Shown: positions 1 through 8,540 of the stretch, in pieces
How positions within the stretch are numbered: the stretch's first letter is position 1
Layout: each line of letters begins with the position of its first letter
From: Gottfriedia luciferensis
GTDB lineage: Bacteria > Bacillota > Bacilli > Bacillales > Bacillaceae_G
Length of the DNA stretch: 64,000 bases
Direction: 5' to 3'
Assembly: GCF_001712755.1 (NCBI RefSeq)
Contig: NZ_MDKC01000023.1
Span: 248,001 to 312,000, forward strand
Made by a program: the position numbers and the translations under genes
The notes under the pieces: generated by a model
What the model was told of the DNA's origin: nothing
Databases searched by the model: none
The model's input: the letters and a program-made list of their open reading frames with translations, nothing else

Positions 1-1046
1 TTTAAATAATCTTGTTCAGTTTCAGCAATCAATGATGCTACACCAATACTTAATGTAACTAGTTTTTTCTCTGATTGCTCATGTTCAATCTTTAACTTTT
101 TTATATTTTTACATAATCGATTAGCTATTTTAAGTGCATCATTCAGATCAGATTTCGGTAATAAAATTGAGAATTCCTCTCCACCATACCGTGCAACAAT
201 ACCTGATTCGCTTGTCGTCTCTAATTGCAAATTAGTTGCTACTTTTCTTAAGCATTCATCACCTTTTGGGTGACCATATAAATCGTTATATTTTTTAAAA
301 TGATCTACGTCAATCATTAATAATGTCATAGGTATTGATGATTCAAAGGATTTTGAACATCCATTTAAAAGTTGTTTTTCAAAGTATCTACGGTTATATA
401 GTCCAGTTAGACTGTCAACATTTGCGATATTTTCCATTTTCTTTAATTTTACTTCTGTATTGCGTGTTTTATAGGCTATAAAGTAACTTAAGAATAATGC
501 TGGAACAAACATTAGAATCCAAAACCCAATCGTTTGAAGTAATCTTCCTAATACAATGTCACCAATCGGTTTTAGCATCCATTTATCGATTAAGTAAAAA
601 CCGATACATCTATACAAAATAATAATTGTAGTCAAAATAAGTATTCTCTTTTTTTCATCCCATTTTTGATAATTCATATAGAATCCCAAAAATAAAACAA
701 TCAAAAGCAAAAGAGAATCAATTACATAAACATAATTCAATCCCTTAATAAAATAAAAAGCAATAATATCGAAGAAAAACATTGTCACTAAAGTTATATT
801 CCCAAAAAAGATTGCTGCAATTTCCATTCCAAGAGCTCTAATTTGAATATTTGTTCCATGATCCGTGATAATCGGAAAATTTATTAATACAATCGTTAAG
901 AAACTCAATAGAATCCCGATAAAAAATTCTTGAAATTTCGATTTCCCTGCGAACCTTTGTCTTGCTTCTCCCCATAGGATGGAAGAGGTTAGATAAAAAA
1001 AACTAATGATGATTGTATGGGTTATGAAAATATTTTTTAAAAGCAT
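1..1046 (-). CDS. membrane-bound diguanylate cyclase (GGDEF), 3' end cut by window
   Basis: This gene would synthesise cyclic-di-GMP from two GTP. The reading frame starts at ATG 1046-1044, six bases after a GGAGG site, and stays open to base 1 (348 codons), so the C-terminus lies outside the window. The N-terminal ~190 residues are hydrophobic with about six membrane segments, resembling the 5TMR-LYT type of sensor. The GGDEF domain follows, with DxLTGLYNRR near residue 220 and a full active-site GGEEF at residues 288-292. I see no RxxD inhibitory site five residues upstream of GGEEF. The signal sensed is unknown. Seen: motif and frame. Inferred: activity. Confidence 0.9.
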   Translation of the reverse strand, partial: MLLKNIFITHTIIISFFYLTSSILWGEARQRFAGKSKFQEFFIGILLSFLTIVLINFPIITDHGTNIQIRALGMEIAAIFFGNITLVTMFFFDIIAFYFIKGLNYVYVIDSLLLLIVLFLGFYMNYQKWDEKKRILILTTIIILYRCIGFYLIDKWMLKPIGDIVLGRLLQTIGFWILMFVPALFLSYFIAYKTRNTEVKLKKMENIANVDSLTGLYNRRYFEKQLLNGCSKSFESSIPMTLLMIDVDHFKKYNDLYGHPKGDECLRKVATNLQLETTSESGIVARYGGEEFSILLPKSDLNDALKIANRLCKNIKKLKIEHEQSEKKLVTLSIGVASLIAETEQDYL

Positions 1047-1177
1047 AATCCCCTCCAGGAATTATCTTAAAATAAATATGATTATTTATAAATTATTAAA
1101 GAAACTGATCTATGGATTAAATTATCTTATACTTAACTTTTCCGTAATATTATTTTAACATACTTACTCAATCGTTT

Positions 1178-1196
1178 GTATACAATTTTTATACAA
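1178..1196. promoter_or_regulatory. GTATAC-type motif, possible GntR-family operator
   Basis: GTATACAATTTTTATACAA reads as a palindromic GTATAC core followed about 11 bp later by a second ATAC. The same layout occurs at 5981-5998 and 6148-6166, beside the two GntR genes. GTATAC is the core of the classical GntR operator, so this could be a binding site. No binding data, and AT-rich DNA produces such motifs by chance. Confidence 0.25.
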
Positions 1197-1207
1197 TGTT
1201 CTTAATT

Positions 1208-1255
1208 AAAAAAGACGTCTATCTGTCTAACAATGACCTTAAGACGTCCTTTTTT
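1208..1255 (-). terminator. terminator after the germinant receptor operon
   Basis: Inverted repeat built on AGACGTC with A and T tracts on both sides. It follows the gerC-type stop codon on the minus strand and could also act in the other direction. Confidence 0.75.
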
Positions 1256-1302
1256 AGTTCCATTCACGTTTTAATAGTTCTTCTATTCATTCGAAACATG
1301 AT

Positions 1303-2385
1303 CTATTCAACAATTCCTGTATGAAGTATATCTAAATTAACCTTTACTTTAATTTTTGCACTCGAATACTGTTTCTCCCATTTTTTTTCATCAAATTCCC
1401 TGTAATGTGCTTCTAATTTTGAGCCGAAACCAATTGGATCAACATTATTTTTTTGAAGGAGTGAAATAAGCTCTTTTGCATCTTTTTCAATATCCCTTTC
1501 AATTGCTTTACTTATTTGTTTAATATGTTTAGGAAGTACTATTGGTTTATCACCAGTATATTCTTGAATTCTGGCATTCAACTTCATATGAATTGTAAAC
1601 TCTGGTTTTCCTTTTTTGATTTTGATATCATATTTACTTTTAGATTTTATATTATCAATTGCTACATAATCTCCATCAATTTTGAACTGATGTAATCCTT
1701 GTTTATAATTTTCTTTCATCCCTTTAAAAATGAAAGCATATTTCCAAGGAATAATTGTTATAAGTTTATCTCTTTTGAAAGTTGCAAAGCCATTTAATTT
1801 AATCTTATCATCCACTATTTTTAACACAGGTAAATACGGATCCTGCCCTACTTCAAAATATTGATAGACAAACGTTGAGAAATCAGTATAGGGAAAAGGT
1901 CCAGTCTCTGAATTGTGTACAAGCATATCGTAAAGATATAAAGCTATGTTTTCATTTTTATACTGTGGTAATGAAAGTAAATCACTTGATTCACCATCAA
2001 CAATAGCTAATTGTATGATATTCCCAACTGCCGGGTCCCGATTAAACGTATCAACAATTGGGAAAAAACCTTTTTTGGCTAAGTCTAGACTAAATGTAAC
2101 AACACGCATCTGACCTGCCATTAACCGATACCTCATTTGACTATCTAATCTTTCCCTTACTTTCTTTATTGTTTCTCCACTTGCAGAAGACACTTTAAAT
2201 TCGATCTGTCCAGTTGGTCGAAACACAGGGAAAACAACAGTCCCTTTCAGTTGTTCTGGTTTTGGAAGGTCGAAACCAGCTGCTTCAATAATATTTAGTT
2301 CATTAACATTCGCAGACGGTACAAGTGCACAGCCATTTAAAGTTAATGCAATACAAATAATAAAAAATAGAAGATATTTTTTCAT
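1303..2385 (-). CDS. Ger(x)C-family spore germination lipoprotein
   Basis: Lipoprotein (C) subunit of a nutrient germinant receptor, expected on the outer face of the spore inner membrane. The 360-residue protein has a lipoprotein signal peptide with lipobox LNGC (Cys19), after which the sequence fits the Ger(x)C family, including the C-terminal ISKAIERD/DPIGFG region. It is the last gene of a gerA-gerB-gerC operon, overlaps the B gene by 4 bp and is followed by a terminator. Receptors of this type answer small molecules such as L-alanine or sugars, but the specific ligand cannot be read from sequence. Confidence 0.9.
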   Translation of the reverse strand: MKKYLLFFIICIALTLNGCALVPSANVNELNIIEAAGFDLPKPEQLKGTVVFPVFRPTGQIEFKVSSASGETIKKVRERLDSQMRYRLMAGQMRVVTFSLDLAKKGFFPIVDTFNRDPAVGNIIQLAIVDGESSDLLSLPQYKNENIALYLYDMLVHNSETGPFPYTDFSTFVYQYFEVGQDPYLPVLKIVDDKIKLNGFATFKRDKLITIIPWKYAFIFKGMKENYKQGLHQFKIDGDYVAIDNIKSKSKYDIKIKKGKPEFTIHMKLNARIQEYTGDKPIVLPKHIKQISKAIERDIEKDAKELISLLQKNNVDPIGFGSKLEAHYREFDEKKWEKQYSSAKIKVKVNLDILHTGIVE

Positions 2386-3467
2386 TTTACTTTCCCAGAC
2401 TTCATTATCATAAATAGGATTGAAAAAAGTGGTATATAAATATAAAAAATGTATAGAGAAATTCTACTTGTATAATCTGTAAATACATTAATTTGATATC
2501 GAGTTTCAAGTAATTGACAAACGATAAAACTAATTACACTAATCAATATTAATGTATACTTCTGCTTCCATTTAAAAATTAATTTTAAGCCTCTGCTTGA
2601 GCTCCATAATAATAGAGCTAAAATTGAAATAACCTTTATTAAAAAACTGGAAATTAGTATATATTCAAATCTTTCTAAAAATGGAAAATGAATTAATTTA
2701 GCTATATAGAGTCTCGCCCAGATTACATGTTCAATTTGTTTTTCACTTAATAGTAAAAAAGTTGTATAAGCCGATAAAGTGAAGACTAAAGTTGAAAAAG
2801 CGATTCCCCATTGAGCATACTTTTGAGAAGAATTTCCATTACGAATAAATGGAAAAACCATTAGTAATATTTCAAATCCCGCCATTGTATAGATTGATTT
2901 TTTTGCAGACAATAACAAATCTTTAAACGAATGATCAAGAATAGGTAAAATATTATCCATATGAATATATTTATGTGGCAAATGAAATAGCAAAGCCCAA
3001 AGCAATGCCGTAAAGATTCCAGATAGAAATGCAATCCCAACTACTACACGAAACCCACCTGATACAATATAGTAGCATAATAATAAAATGATACTCGATA
3101 ATAGCCACGTTGATATAGACGGAAACATCCAAACTTGAACGATTTCAATATATAATCTTAAAACAGATATTGCTAAAATTAGATAATAGATTAGAATAAC
3201 TAAACTTAAGATTGATCCAATAATATTGCCAAAAAATTGCTTATGCGCATCAATAATATCTCCTTGTGCCTTTGTTAACATTTTATACATAAACCATACA
3301 ACTGCGTTAACAAAGAACCCAGCAATTATGACACTGATCCATGCATCATAACCAGCATCTTGTGCGATGAGTCGTTGAAACCCTAAAACACCTACGCCTA
3401 TTTGTGAGCTTGTAATAATAAAAAATAGGAGATACGGTGAAACTTGTTGTCTTCTATACGATGCCAT
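2382..3467 (-). CDS. GerAB-type germinant receptor permease subunit
   Basis: B subunit of the germinant receptor, a member of the APC superfamily that forms the ligand-binding membrane protein in this complex. The 361 residues fold into about ten hydrophobic segments with short loops, and the N-terminus (residues about 8-40, VSPYLLFFIITSSQIGVGVL) is typical of endospore germination permeases. It sits 18 bp after the A gene and overlaps the C gene by 4 bp, indicating translational coupling. Ligand not deducible. Confidence 0.9.
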   Translation of the reverse strand: MASYRRQQVSPYLLFFIITSSQIGVGVLGFQRLIAQDAGYDAWISVIIAGFFVNAVVWFMYKMLTKAQGDIIDAHKQFFGNIIGSILSLVILIYYLILAISVLRLYIEIVQVWMFPSISTWLLSSIILLLCYYIVSGGFRVVVGIAFLSGIFTALLWALLFHLPHKYIHMDNILPILDHSFKDLLLSAKKSIYTMAGFEILLMVFPFIRNGNSSQKYAQWGIAFSTLVFTLSAYTTFLLLSEKQIEHVIWARLYIAKLIHFPFLERFEYILISSFLIKVISILALLLWSSSRGLKLIFKWKQKYTLILISVISFIVCQLLETRYQINVFTDYTSRISLYIFYIYIPLFSILFMIMKSGKVK

Positions 3468-3485
3468 TAATAAACCTCTCCTTTT

Positions 3486-4973
3486 TTATTCATCAAAATC
3501 ACTCGGTGGACCAGGTCTTTTTATATCATTTGTTGATCGAAAAAGTGTAGCTGGTCTTAAATTCGTAGGTCTTTTTTTCTGCTTTGCAAATGGTAATCTG
3601 ATCCACAAATCATTAAATGCCGTTTTCCTAAACGGATACGATCCAATATAGGGTCTTCCTAAAGAGGTTAATCGAAGCAAATGCGTCATTAAATAGATAA
3701 AGCCCATAAAAATCCCTAAAAGCCCAATTAGCTGAGCCATTATGATGACTGGAAACTTTATAAATCGAATTGTATTGTTAAATTTATAGATTGCAGATGT
3801 GTAGGATGCAAGTGTACCAAGTCCTACTAAGATTAAGAGAATATTACTCGTAAGCTTAGCTTCTACAACAGCTTGCCCAATTACAATACCACCAACAATA
3901 CCAAGCGTTTGTCCAATTTTTGATGGTAATCGTAGTCCAGCTTCCTTTACTAACTCGATCGTAAGTTCTAAAAATAACACCTCAAAAATTGGAGGAAATG
4001 GTACAGATGCTCTAGATATGACTAATGATTCAAGTAAGCGAGGTGGAATTAGCTCATAATGATAAGTCAAAACTGCAACATAAAAAGGCGTTATAAATAT
4101 CGAAAGTGCAAAACCGAATATTCTTAGTAAACGGAAAAATGTAGCAAGTTCCCAATTGACATAATAGTCTTCCATCGCGATAAAAGTCTCATCTATTAAA
4201 GCAGGAGTCAAAAGAACATTTGGAGAACCGTCAACAACAATGGCGATTTTCCCTTCAGTTAAACCTCCGATTGTACGATCAAGCCTTTCAGTTGGAATCG
4301 ATTGTGGAAAAATAGAATGCGTGTTATCACCAATCATAGACGAAATAAATGAACTGTCCGGAATATGATCATATTGGATATCTTTTATCCTCTGTGTAAC
4401 TGTATTAACATTTTCATCATCAGCAATTCCACTTATATAGATAACAGCAACATTCGTCTTTGATAGCTTCCCAACTACCAATTCCTCGACATAAAGATCA
4501 GAAATTGGTAATTTATTTCGAATTAAATTGATGTTTACATCCAAATCTTCTACAAATCCAACCTGCGGACCTAAAGTAGTAGCTTCCATTATAGGAGGAC
4601 CAATCGTTCTGGAAACATTATTCGATATATTAACAAGTAAACAATCAGTTATATTCTCACCATACTGAATTACCATATAACCTTTTAGCAATTTACTTTT
4701 GATTTTAGAACTATCTGAAGTAATCGTAAGTTGTTGAACTGGAAGTTGAGACATCAAATCTTCAAGAGTATAATTCTTTGACAAATATGGAAGTATTTGA
4801 TCATGCATGATCTCAGACCTAATTAATGTTCGGTAAAAATAAATACTATAGTAACTATCATTCTGAAGATCACTTGAAGTTTTAAATTTAATAAAATCAT
4901 TTGATTTCGATAATTCATCAATCCAATTTTCTTTTGAGGAATCTTTTTTCATACCATCTTTATAAGTTCTCAT
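3486..4973 (-). CDS. GerAA-type germinant receptor subunit
   Basis: A subunit of the germinant receptor; family members have been shown to form cation-conducting pores during germination. The 495-residue protein has a soluble N-terminal domain (about residues 15-260) and a C-terminal membrane domain with 4-5 hydrophobic segments, and contains the family sequence TERLDRTIGGLTEGKIAIVV followed by the YVNWELATFFRLLR block. It is the first gene of the operon and has an AGGGG site six bases before ATG. Such operons are usually read by sigma-G in the forespore; I could not identify a convincing sigma-G promoter upstream. Confidence 0.92.
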   Translation of the reverse strand: MRTYKDGMKKDSSKENWIDELSKSNDFIKFKTSSDLQNDSYYSIYFYRTLIRSEIMHDQILPYLSKNYTLEDLMSQLPVQQLTITSDSSKIKSKLLKGYMVIQYGENITDCLLVNISNNVSRTIGPPIMEATTLGPQVGFVEDLDVNINLIRNKLPISDLYVEELVVGKLSKTNVAVIYISGIADDENVNTVTQRIKDIQYDHIPDSSFISSMIGDNTHSIFPQSIPTERLDRTIGGLTEGKIAIVVDGSPNVLLTPALIDETFIAMEDYYVNWELATFFRLLRIFGFALSIFITPFYVAVLTYHYELIPPRLLESLVISRASVPFPPIFEVLFLELTIELVKEAGLRLPSKIGQTLGIVGGIVIGQAVVEAKLTSNILLILVGLGTLASYTSAIYKFNNTIRFIKFPVIIMAQLIGLLGIFMGFIYLMTHLLRLTSLGRPYIGSYPFRKTAFNDLWIRLPFAKQKKRPTNLRPATLFRSTNDIKRPGPPSDFDE

Positions 4974-5246
4974 ACCATTCCCCTAATTTGATTTTATTTT
5001 ATGATTTGAAATGGGGTTGGAAATTATTCTAATTAATGGAAAAAAATACATCGTTTAACTAATTGAACATTTTTAAATTCAGATAATAATCGACCTACTA
5101 ATACTAAAATACACCTATATTCCTTTATCAAAAATTGAATTATTTTTTTCTATAGCTTATCAATTGGATTTTTAATGTATACTATTAAGGATTAAATAAG
5201 AAGATCTTTTATGAATCAGTTAATACATTTATAGTAGGAGAATAAA

Positions 5247-5894
5247 ATGGCAAAAGAGAAAACTTTAGAACAAATTGCATATGAAAAATTAAAAAGTTTG
5301 ATCCTTTCAGGTGAGTATCAAACTGGTATGCATTTGAAGGAAACTGCACTTGTATCTGAACTACAAATGAGCAGAACACCGATTAGAAGAGCACTTGGAA
5401 GGCTTGTATCTGAAGGGTTGTTATCACATAATAACTTTCATGGAACGACTGTTACATATACTCATTTTACTTTACATGAAATTATAAATATGATTGAAAT
5501 TCAATGGTGCTTTGCTGTATTTTGTGTAGAAAAATCCCAAAGGAAGCATACTCCATTTAATGTCAAACTACTTAGAGAAATGACTGCCTCTATGGAAAAA
5601 GCATACAACGGGGATGATGCCTACAATTATCACCGAGCGTTGACAGAGTTTTATAAAACATTTTTACTAAATTCTCAAAATAATTTAATCATCGAAATGC
5701 TTGATAATCTATGGAAGAGATTTACTGAAGAAGCATCGTCATCGAATGTATTTAACGTAAGAAAAAATAGAATTCCACATACATTAGATTTATATAATTC
5801 TCTTATTGATCGTGTGGAAAAATCTGAATTTGATAAAGCAACTGAAATCTTAACTCAACTGAAAGAAGAAGCATTTATGGATTTAATGTTCTAA
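5247..5894 (+). CDS. GntR-family transcriptional regulator, FCD-type
   Basis: DNA-binding regulator of 215 residues. The N-terminal winged helix (about residues 5-75) carries the GntR signature, with the recognition-helix sequence SRTPIRRALGRLVSEGLL, and the all-helical C-terminal part fits an FCD-like ligand domain, though its metal-binding histidines are not obvious. It is followed by a strong terminator and has no adjacent metabolic gene, so its target is unknown. It is a paralogue of the next gene, and GTATAC motifs surround both, suggesting autoregulation (inference). Confidence 0.88.
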   Translation: MAKEKTLEQIAYEKLKSLILSGEYQTGMHLKETALVSELQMSRTPIRRALGRLVSEGLLSHNNFHGTTVTYTHFTLHEIINMIEIQWCFAVFCVEKSQRKHTPFNVKLLREMTASMEKAYNGDDAYNYHRALTEFYKTFLLNSQNNLIIEMLDNLWKRFTEEASSSNVFNVRKNRIPHTLDLYNSLIDRVEKSEFDKATEILTQLKEEAFMDLMF

Positions 5895-5907
5895 TATGAA
5901 TGCAATA

Positions 5908-5945
5908 AAAACATCTAAAGCTTTTAAGGCTTTAGATGTTTTTTT
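5908..5945 (+). terminator. terminator of the first GntR gene
   Basis: 14-bp perfect stem (ACATCTAAAGC with its complement GCTTTAGATGT, extended by A/T pairs), seven-base loop, followed by a T tract. Confidence 0.85.
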
Positions 5946-5980
5946 ATTGATTATCGATAATTAACTAATAAAGTTATTTT

Positions 5981-5998
5981 TGTATACATTTTTTATAC
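5981..5998. promoter_or_regulatory. GTATAC-type motif upstream of the second GntR gene
   Basis: TGTATACATTTTTTATAC lies in the 310-bp space between the two GntR genes and matches the layout at 1178-1196 and 6148-6166. A further GTATAC at 5177-5182 lies upstream of the first GntR gene. Apart from these motifs and the terminator I see nothing else in this spacer. Confidence 0.3.
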
Positions 5999-6147
5999 TC
6001 AAATCAATATAAATCTAACATACCTACTTCAGTATTCTTTAAACACCAGCCTACTTCATATATCATTTGATTCATTCAATTAGATATTTCCCTTTATTAC
6101 CAAATAATTGAATCAACTATTTTTCTATACTATTTAGTCAATTTTAT

Positions 6148-6166
6148 TGTATACTTTTTGTATAAT
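6148..6166 (+). promoter_or_regulatory. GTATAC motif overlapping a TATAAT box
   Basis: TTGTATACTTTTTGTATAAT contains a GTATAC core and a perfect TATAAT hexamer (6161-6166) about 90 bp upstream of the second GntR gene. No good -35 hexamer is visible at 17 bp. The overlap would suit repression by a GntR protein. Confidence 0.35.
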
Positions 6167-6257
6167 ATTAGTTCTATTGGTTTGTAAGTATAATGAGTGG
6201 ATTGATAAAAAATTCCACTCTGTTTAGCTGGACATTAAAATAACACTAGAAAGTAGG

Positions 6258-6908
6258 ATGGTGAAATACTTGCCAAATAATATAACACTAGAACAAAAAG
6301 CATATGAAGAAATCAAAAAATTTATCATACAAGGGAAATACTCTCCTGGAACATATATAACTGAAGCATCACTTGTAAAGGATTTGAATATGAGTAGAAC
6401 CCCTATCCGAAGGGCGCTTGTCAAATTGGAATCAAGTGGTTTAGTTAAACATTTTAAAAACCAAGGCTCAATGGTGCAAAATATTCAAATTACATTGATA
6501 GATATCGTTAATTTTTTTGAATGTCGATTATTTTTAGGCATTGGAAGCATTGAAAAAGCTAAAAGGAAAATGCTTGATTTTCCAATTAATGAAATGTATG
6601 AATGTACTCAGTTATTGAAAAATGCGGTTGCTGATGATGATCATGATTTATATTACTTAGAAGCTAATCGTTATCATAATCTTATTTTACAAACGAGCCA
6701 AAATGATTTATTAATGGAAACAATCGGAGCTTTACAAAATAAATTTGAGATTATTGCAAGTAAATATTATTCCTATAGAAGAAGTTCTGTTGAAAATCAT
6801 ATTAAGCAGTATGAAGAATTAACTAAATTTTTTGAAGAAAAAGAGTATGACCAAGCATTGAAACTGTACAATGAAATCATGAAAGAAAAAATACAATCAT
6901 TATTTTAG
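6258..6908 (+). CDS. GntR-family transcriptional regulator, paralogue of the previous one
   Basis: 216-residue regulator with the same arrangement as the gene at 5247: a GntR winged helix (about residues 8-78, SRTPIRRALVKLESSGL) and a helical C-terminal ligand domain. The two proteins share the LEQ-AYE-IK--I--G-Y-PG opening and the recognition helix, so they arose by duplication, but the C-terminal halves have diverged, which suggests different effectors. The ATG at 6258 follows GAAAGTAGG; an in-frame TTG at 6270 is an alternative start. A terminator follows directly. Confidence 0.87.
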   Translation: MVKYLPNNITLEQKAYEEIKKFIIQGKYSPGTYITEASLVKDLNMSRTPIRRALVKLESSGLVKHFKNQGSMVQNIQITLIDIVNFFECRLFLGIGSIEKAKRKMLDFPINEMYECTQLLKNAVADDDHDLYYLEANRYHNLILQTSQNDLLMETIGALQNKFEIIASKYYSYRRSSVENHIKQYEELTKFFEEKEYDQALKLYNEIMKEKIQSLF

Positions 6909-6912
6909 AAAT

Positions 6913-6951
6913 AAAAAAACCTTATTCATAAATTAGAATAAGGTTTTTTTT
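6913..6951 (+). terminator. terminator of the second GntR gene
   Basis: Stem of AAAAACCTTATTC with its complement, followed by an eight-T run. It is nearly identical to the hairpin at 7441-7470. Confidence 0.85.
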
Positions 6952-6991
6952 GCTGTTGAAAAAAGAAATAACAACGAAATAAGAATGTCTT

Positions 6992-7113
6992 GTTGATTTC
7001 CACTACGGGTTGCTCGCTTTCCATGGGGCATGAGCTGAGCCTCCTCGTTCCTGCGGGGTCTCACCCTTCCTGCATCTCCCATAGGAGTCGAACATCCCTT
7101 CGTTCCAATCAAC
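6992..7113. repeat. Bacillaceae interspersed repeat (~122 bp)
   Basis: The segment begins GTTGATTTCC and ends CCAATCAAC, giving inverted ends (GTTGATT/AATCAAC). Its interior, with TTGCTCGCTTTCC, GAGCCTCCTCG, CCTGCGGGGTCTCACC and TAGGAGTCGA, is GC-rich compared with the surroundings. I recognise it as the degenerate dispersed element seen in many copies in Bacillus and relatives. It encodes no protein and its function is unknown. Identification is from memory of the consensus. Confidence 0.75.
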
Positions 7114-7440
7114 TCTTCAAATATAAAAATTAATCTTTAAATCATTAGAATAATCATTATATAAAAAATGCTGTTTTATTGACTAAATATATCTAAAAGT
7201 CAAATTCAATTTCTACTAATGCAACTTTACATTTGCAATTAAAGTAATCGCCTTTTTGACTTTACTTTTTAAAATGAGCGTATTCATTACTTTTACATTG
7301 ATTTTTGAAAGAAGTCTTAAATAATTTTCATAGAAATCATTATTTAAACAATTAAGAACGTAAAAAATAATATTTAATCAACGGGTATTAGAAACTTCTG
7401 CATACTTTTTATATTGACTCCTATATCTTTCAATACATTG
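7114..7440. other. AT-rich intergenic stretch, nothing recognised
   Basis: About 330 bp between the dispersed repeat and the terminator of the ABC permease gene. I find no ORF with a ribosome binding site, no RNA gene and no convincing promoter. Confidence 0.5.
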
Positions 7441-7470
7441 AAAAAACCTTATTCATAAATCAGAATAAGG
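7441..7470 (-). terminator. terminator of the ABC exporter operon
   Basis: CCTTATTC/GAATAAGG stem with a T tract on the minus strand, downstream of the permease gene. The core differs by a single base from the hairpin at 6913-6951. Confidence 0.8.
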
Positions 7471-7520
7471 CTTTTGTTTTTTTATTGATTTTAGTACTTA
7501 AAAAAGAACACTCTAACAAC

Positions 7521-8474
7521 TTAAGCTGTTACATCTCGTTTTGAAAATACAACTATTGATAATCCTAGGAAAATAACAAAATAGACTAATAGCATAATTA
7601 CTGAGAATGTCATTGTCATGCCTTCAACTGGTGGAGTGCCATTAACGTACTGCATTAAGTTTGTATTGGCAAATAAGATAAACTTTGTCCAGTCAAAGAA
7701 TCCCGACAAAATAACTGTTACTGTATTTCCGACTGTTAATAGTAAAATTGAGATCCCGATCGCAATTGTATTGTTCCTAAATACTGTTGACACCATAAAC
7801 GCCATCGTAGCAAGCATAAATGTTTCGATAAAACTCATTACGTAAAGCTTTGCAGAATAGACAAGCCTACTTTGCTCTTCAACATGGCCATCGACATATG
7901 CTAAATATGAAGTATTCCCACTTCCTGCACCAAAAAGTACTAAACCAAGTAGATTCGAAACTAGAAATAATATAAATAACATAGCAAAACCAAATAGAAT
8001 ACTAGTTAAATACTTTGACATAATTATTTTTTTTCTAGAAAAAGGACGGATTAGTAATAGTTTAATCGTCCCCCAATTAAACTCACTCGCTACTATATTA
8101 CCAGAAACTATAATCGTAAATAAACTTACTAATATAATTAAACTTGATGAAGTATCCATAAAAGTCCAAACATTAGTCTTCTCATCTGGTGATATATTAT
8201 GGTCTATTCTATACTCATTAATTGCAATTGATCGTTCTAAAAACTGTCTTTGAGGGTCTTTATTACTTATACCTTTTAATTGTTTTTTATCTTCTGCTGT
8301 TTGTACTTGTAATGTTTGCTTCCAATTCTGATCTGCATTTTGCTCTTTTTTATGTTCATAATATTTTACAAAAGCACCAGTAGCACCAACAAGTAAAACA
8401 ATAAGGGCAACCATCACAATAGTACCTGGTCTTTTAATAATCTTTATCCATTCATTTTGAATCAATTTTAACAT
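7521..8474 (-). CDS. ABC-2 type transporter permease
   Basis: Membrane subunit of an ABC exporter, 317 residues. It starts with the usual short cytoplasmic stretch of the ABC-2 family (NEWIKIIKRPGT), has one membrane segment near residues 18-36, an extracellular loop of about 85 residues, and five more membrane segments from residue 110 on. It follows its ATPase gene by 66 bp and is presumably cotranscribed. Similar pairs export bacteriocins, antibiotics such as bacitracin, or lipids; the substrate cannot be told from sequence. Confidence 0.87.
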   Translation of the reverse strand: MLKLIQNEWIKIIKRPGTIVMVALIVLLVGATGAFVKYYEHKKEQNADQNWKQTLQVQTAEDKKQLKGISNKDPQRQFLERSIAINEYRIDHNISPDEKTNVWTFMDTSSSLIILVSLFTIIVSGNIVASEFNWGTIKLLLIRPFSRKKIIMSKYLTSILFGFAMLFILFLVSNLLGLVLFGAGSGNTSYLAYVDGHVEEQSRLVYSAKLYVMSFIETFMLATMAFMVSTVFRNNTIAIGISILLLTVGNTVTVILSGFFDWTKFILFANTNLMQYVNGTPPVEGMTMTFSVIMLLVYFVIFLGLSIVVFSKRDVTA

Positions 8475-8540
8475 ATTCTAAGTTCCTTTCTTTTGGAAAT
8501 TCTAAAGCATCAACAAACTAATGAGACTACTAAAGAGTTG

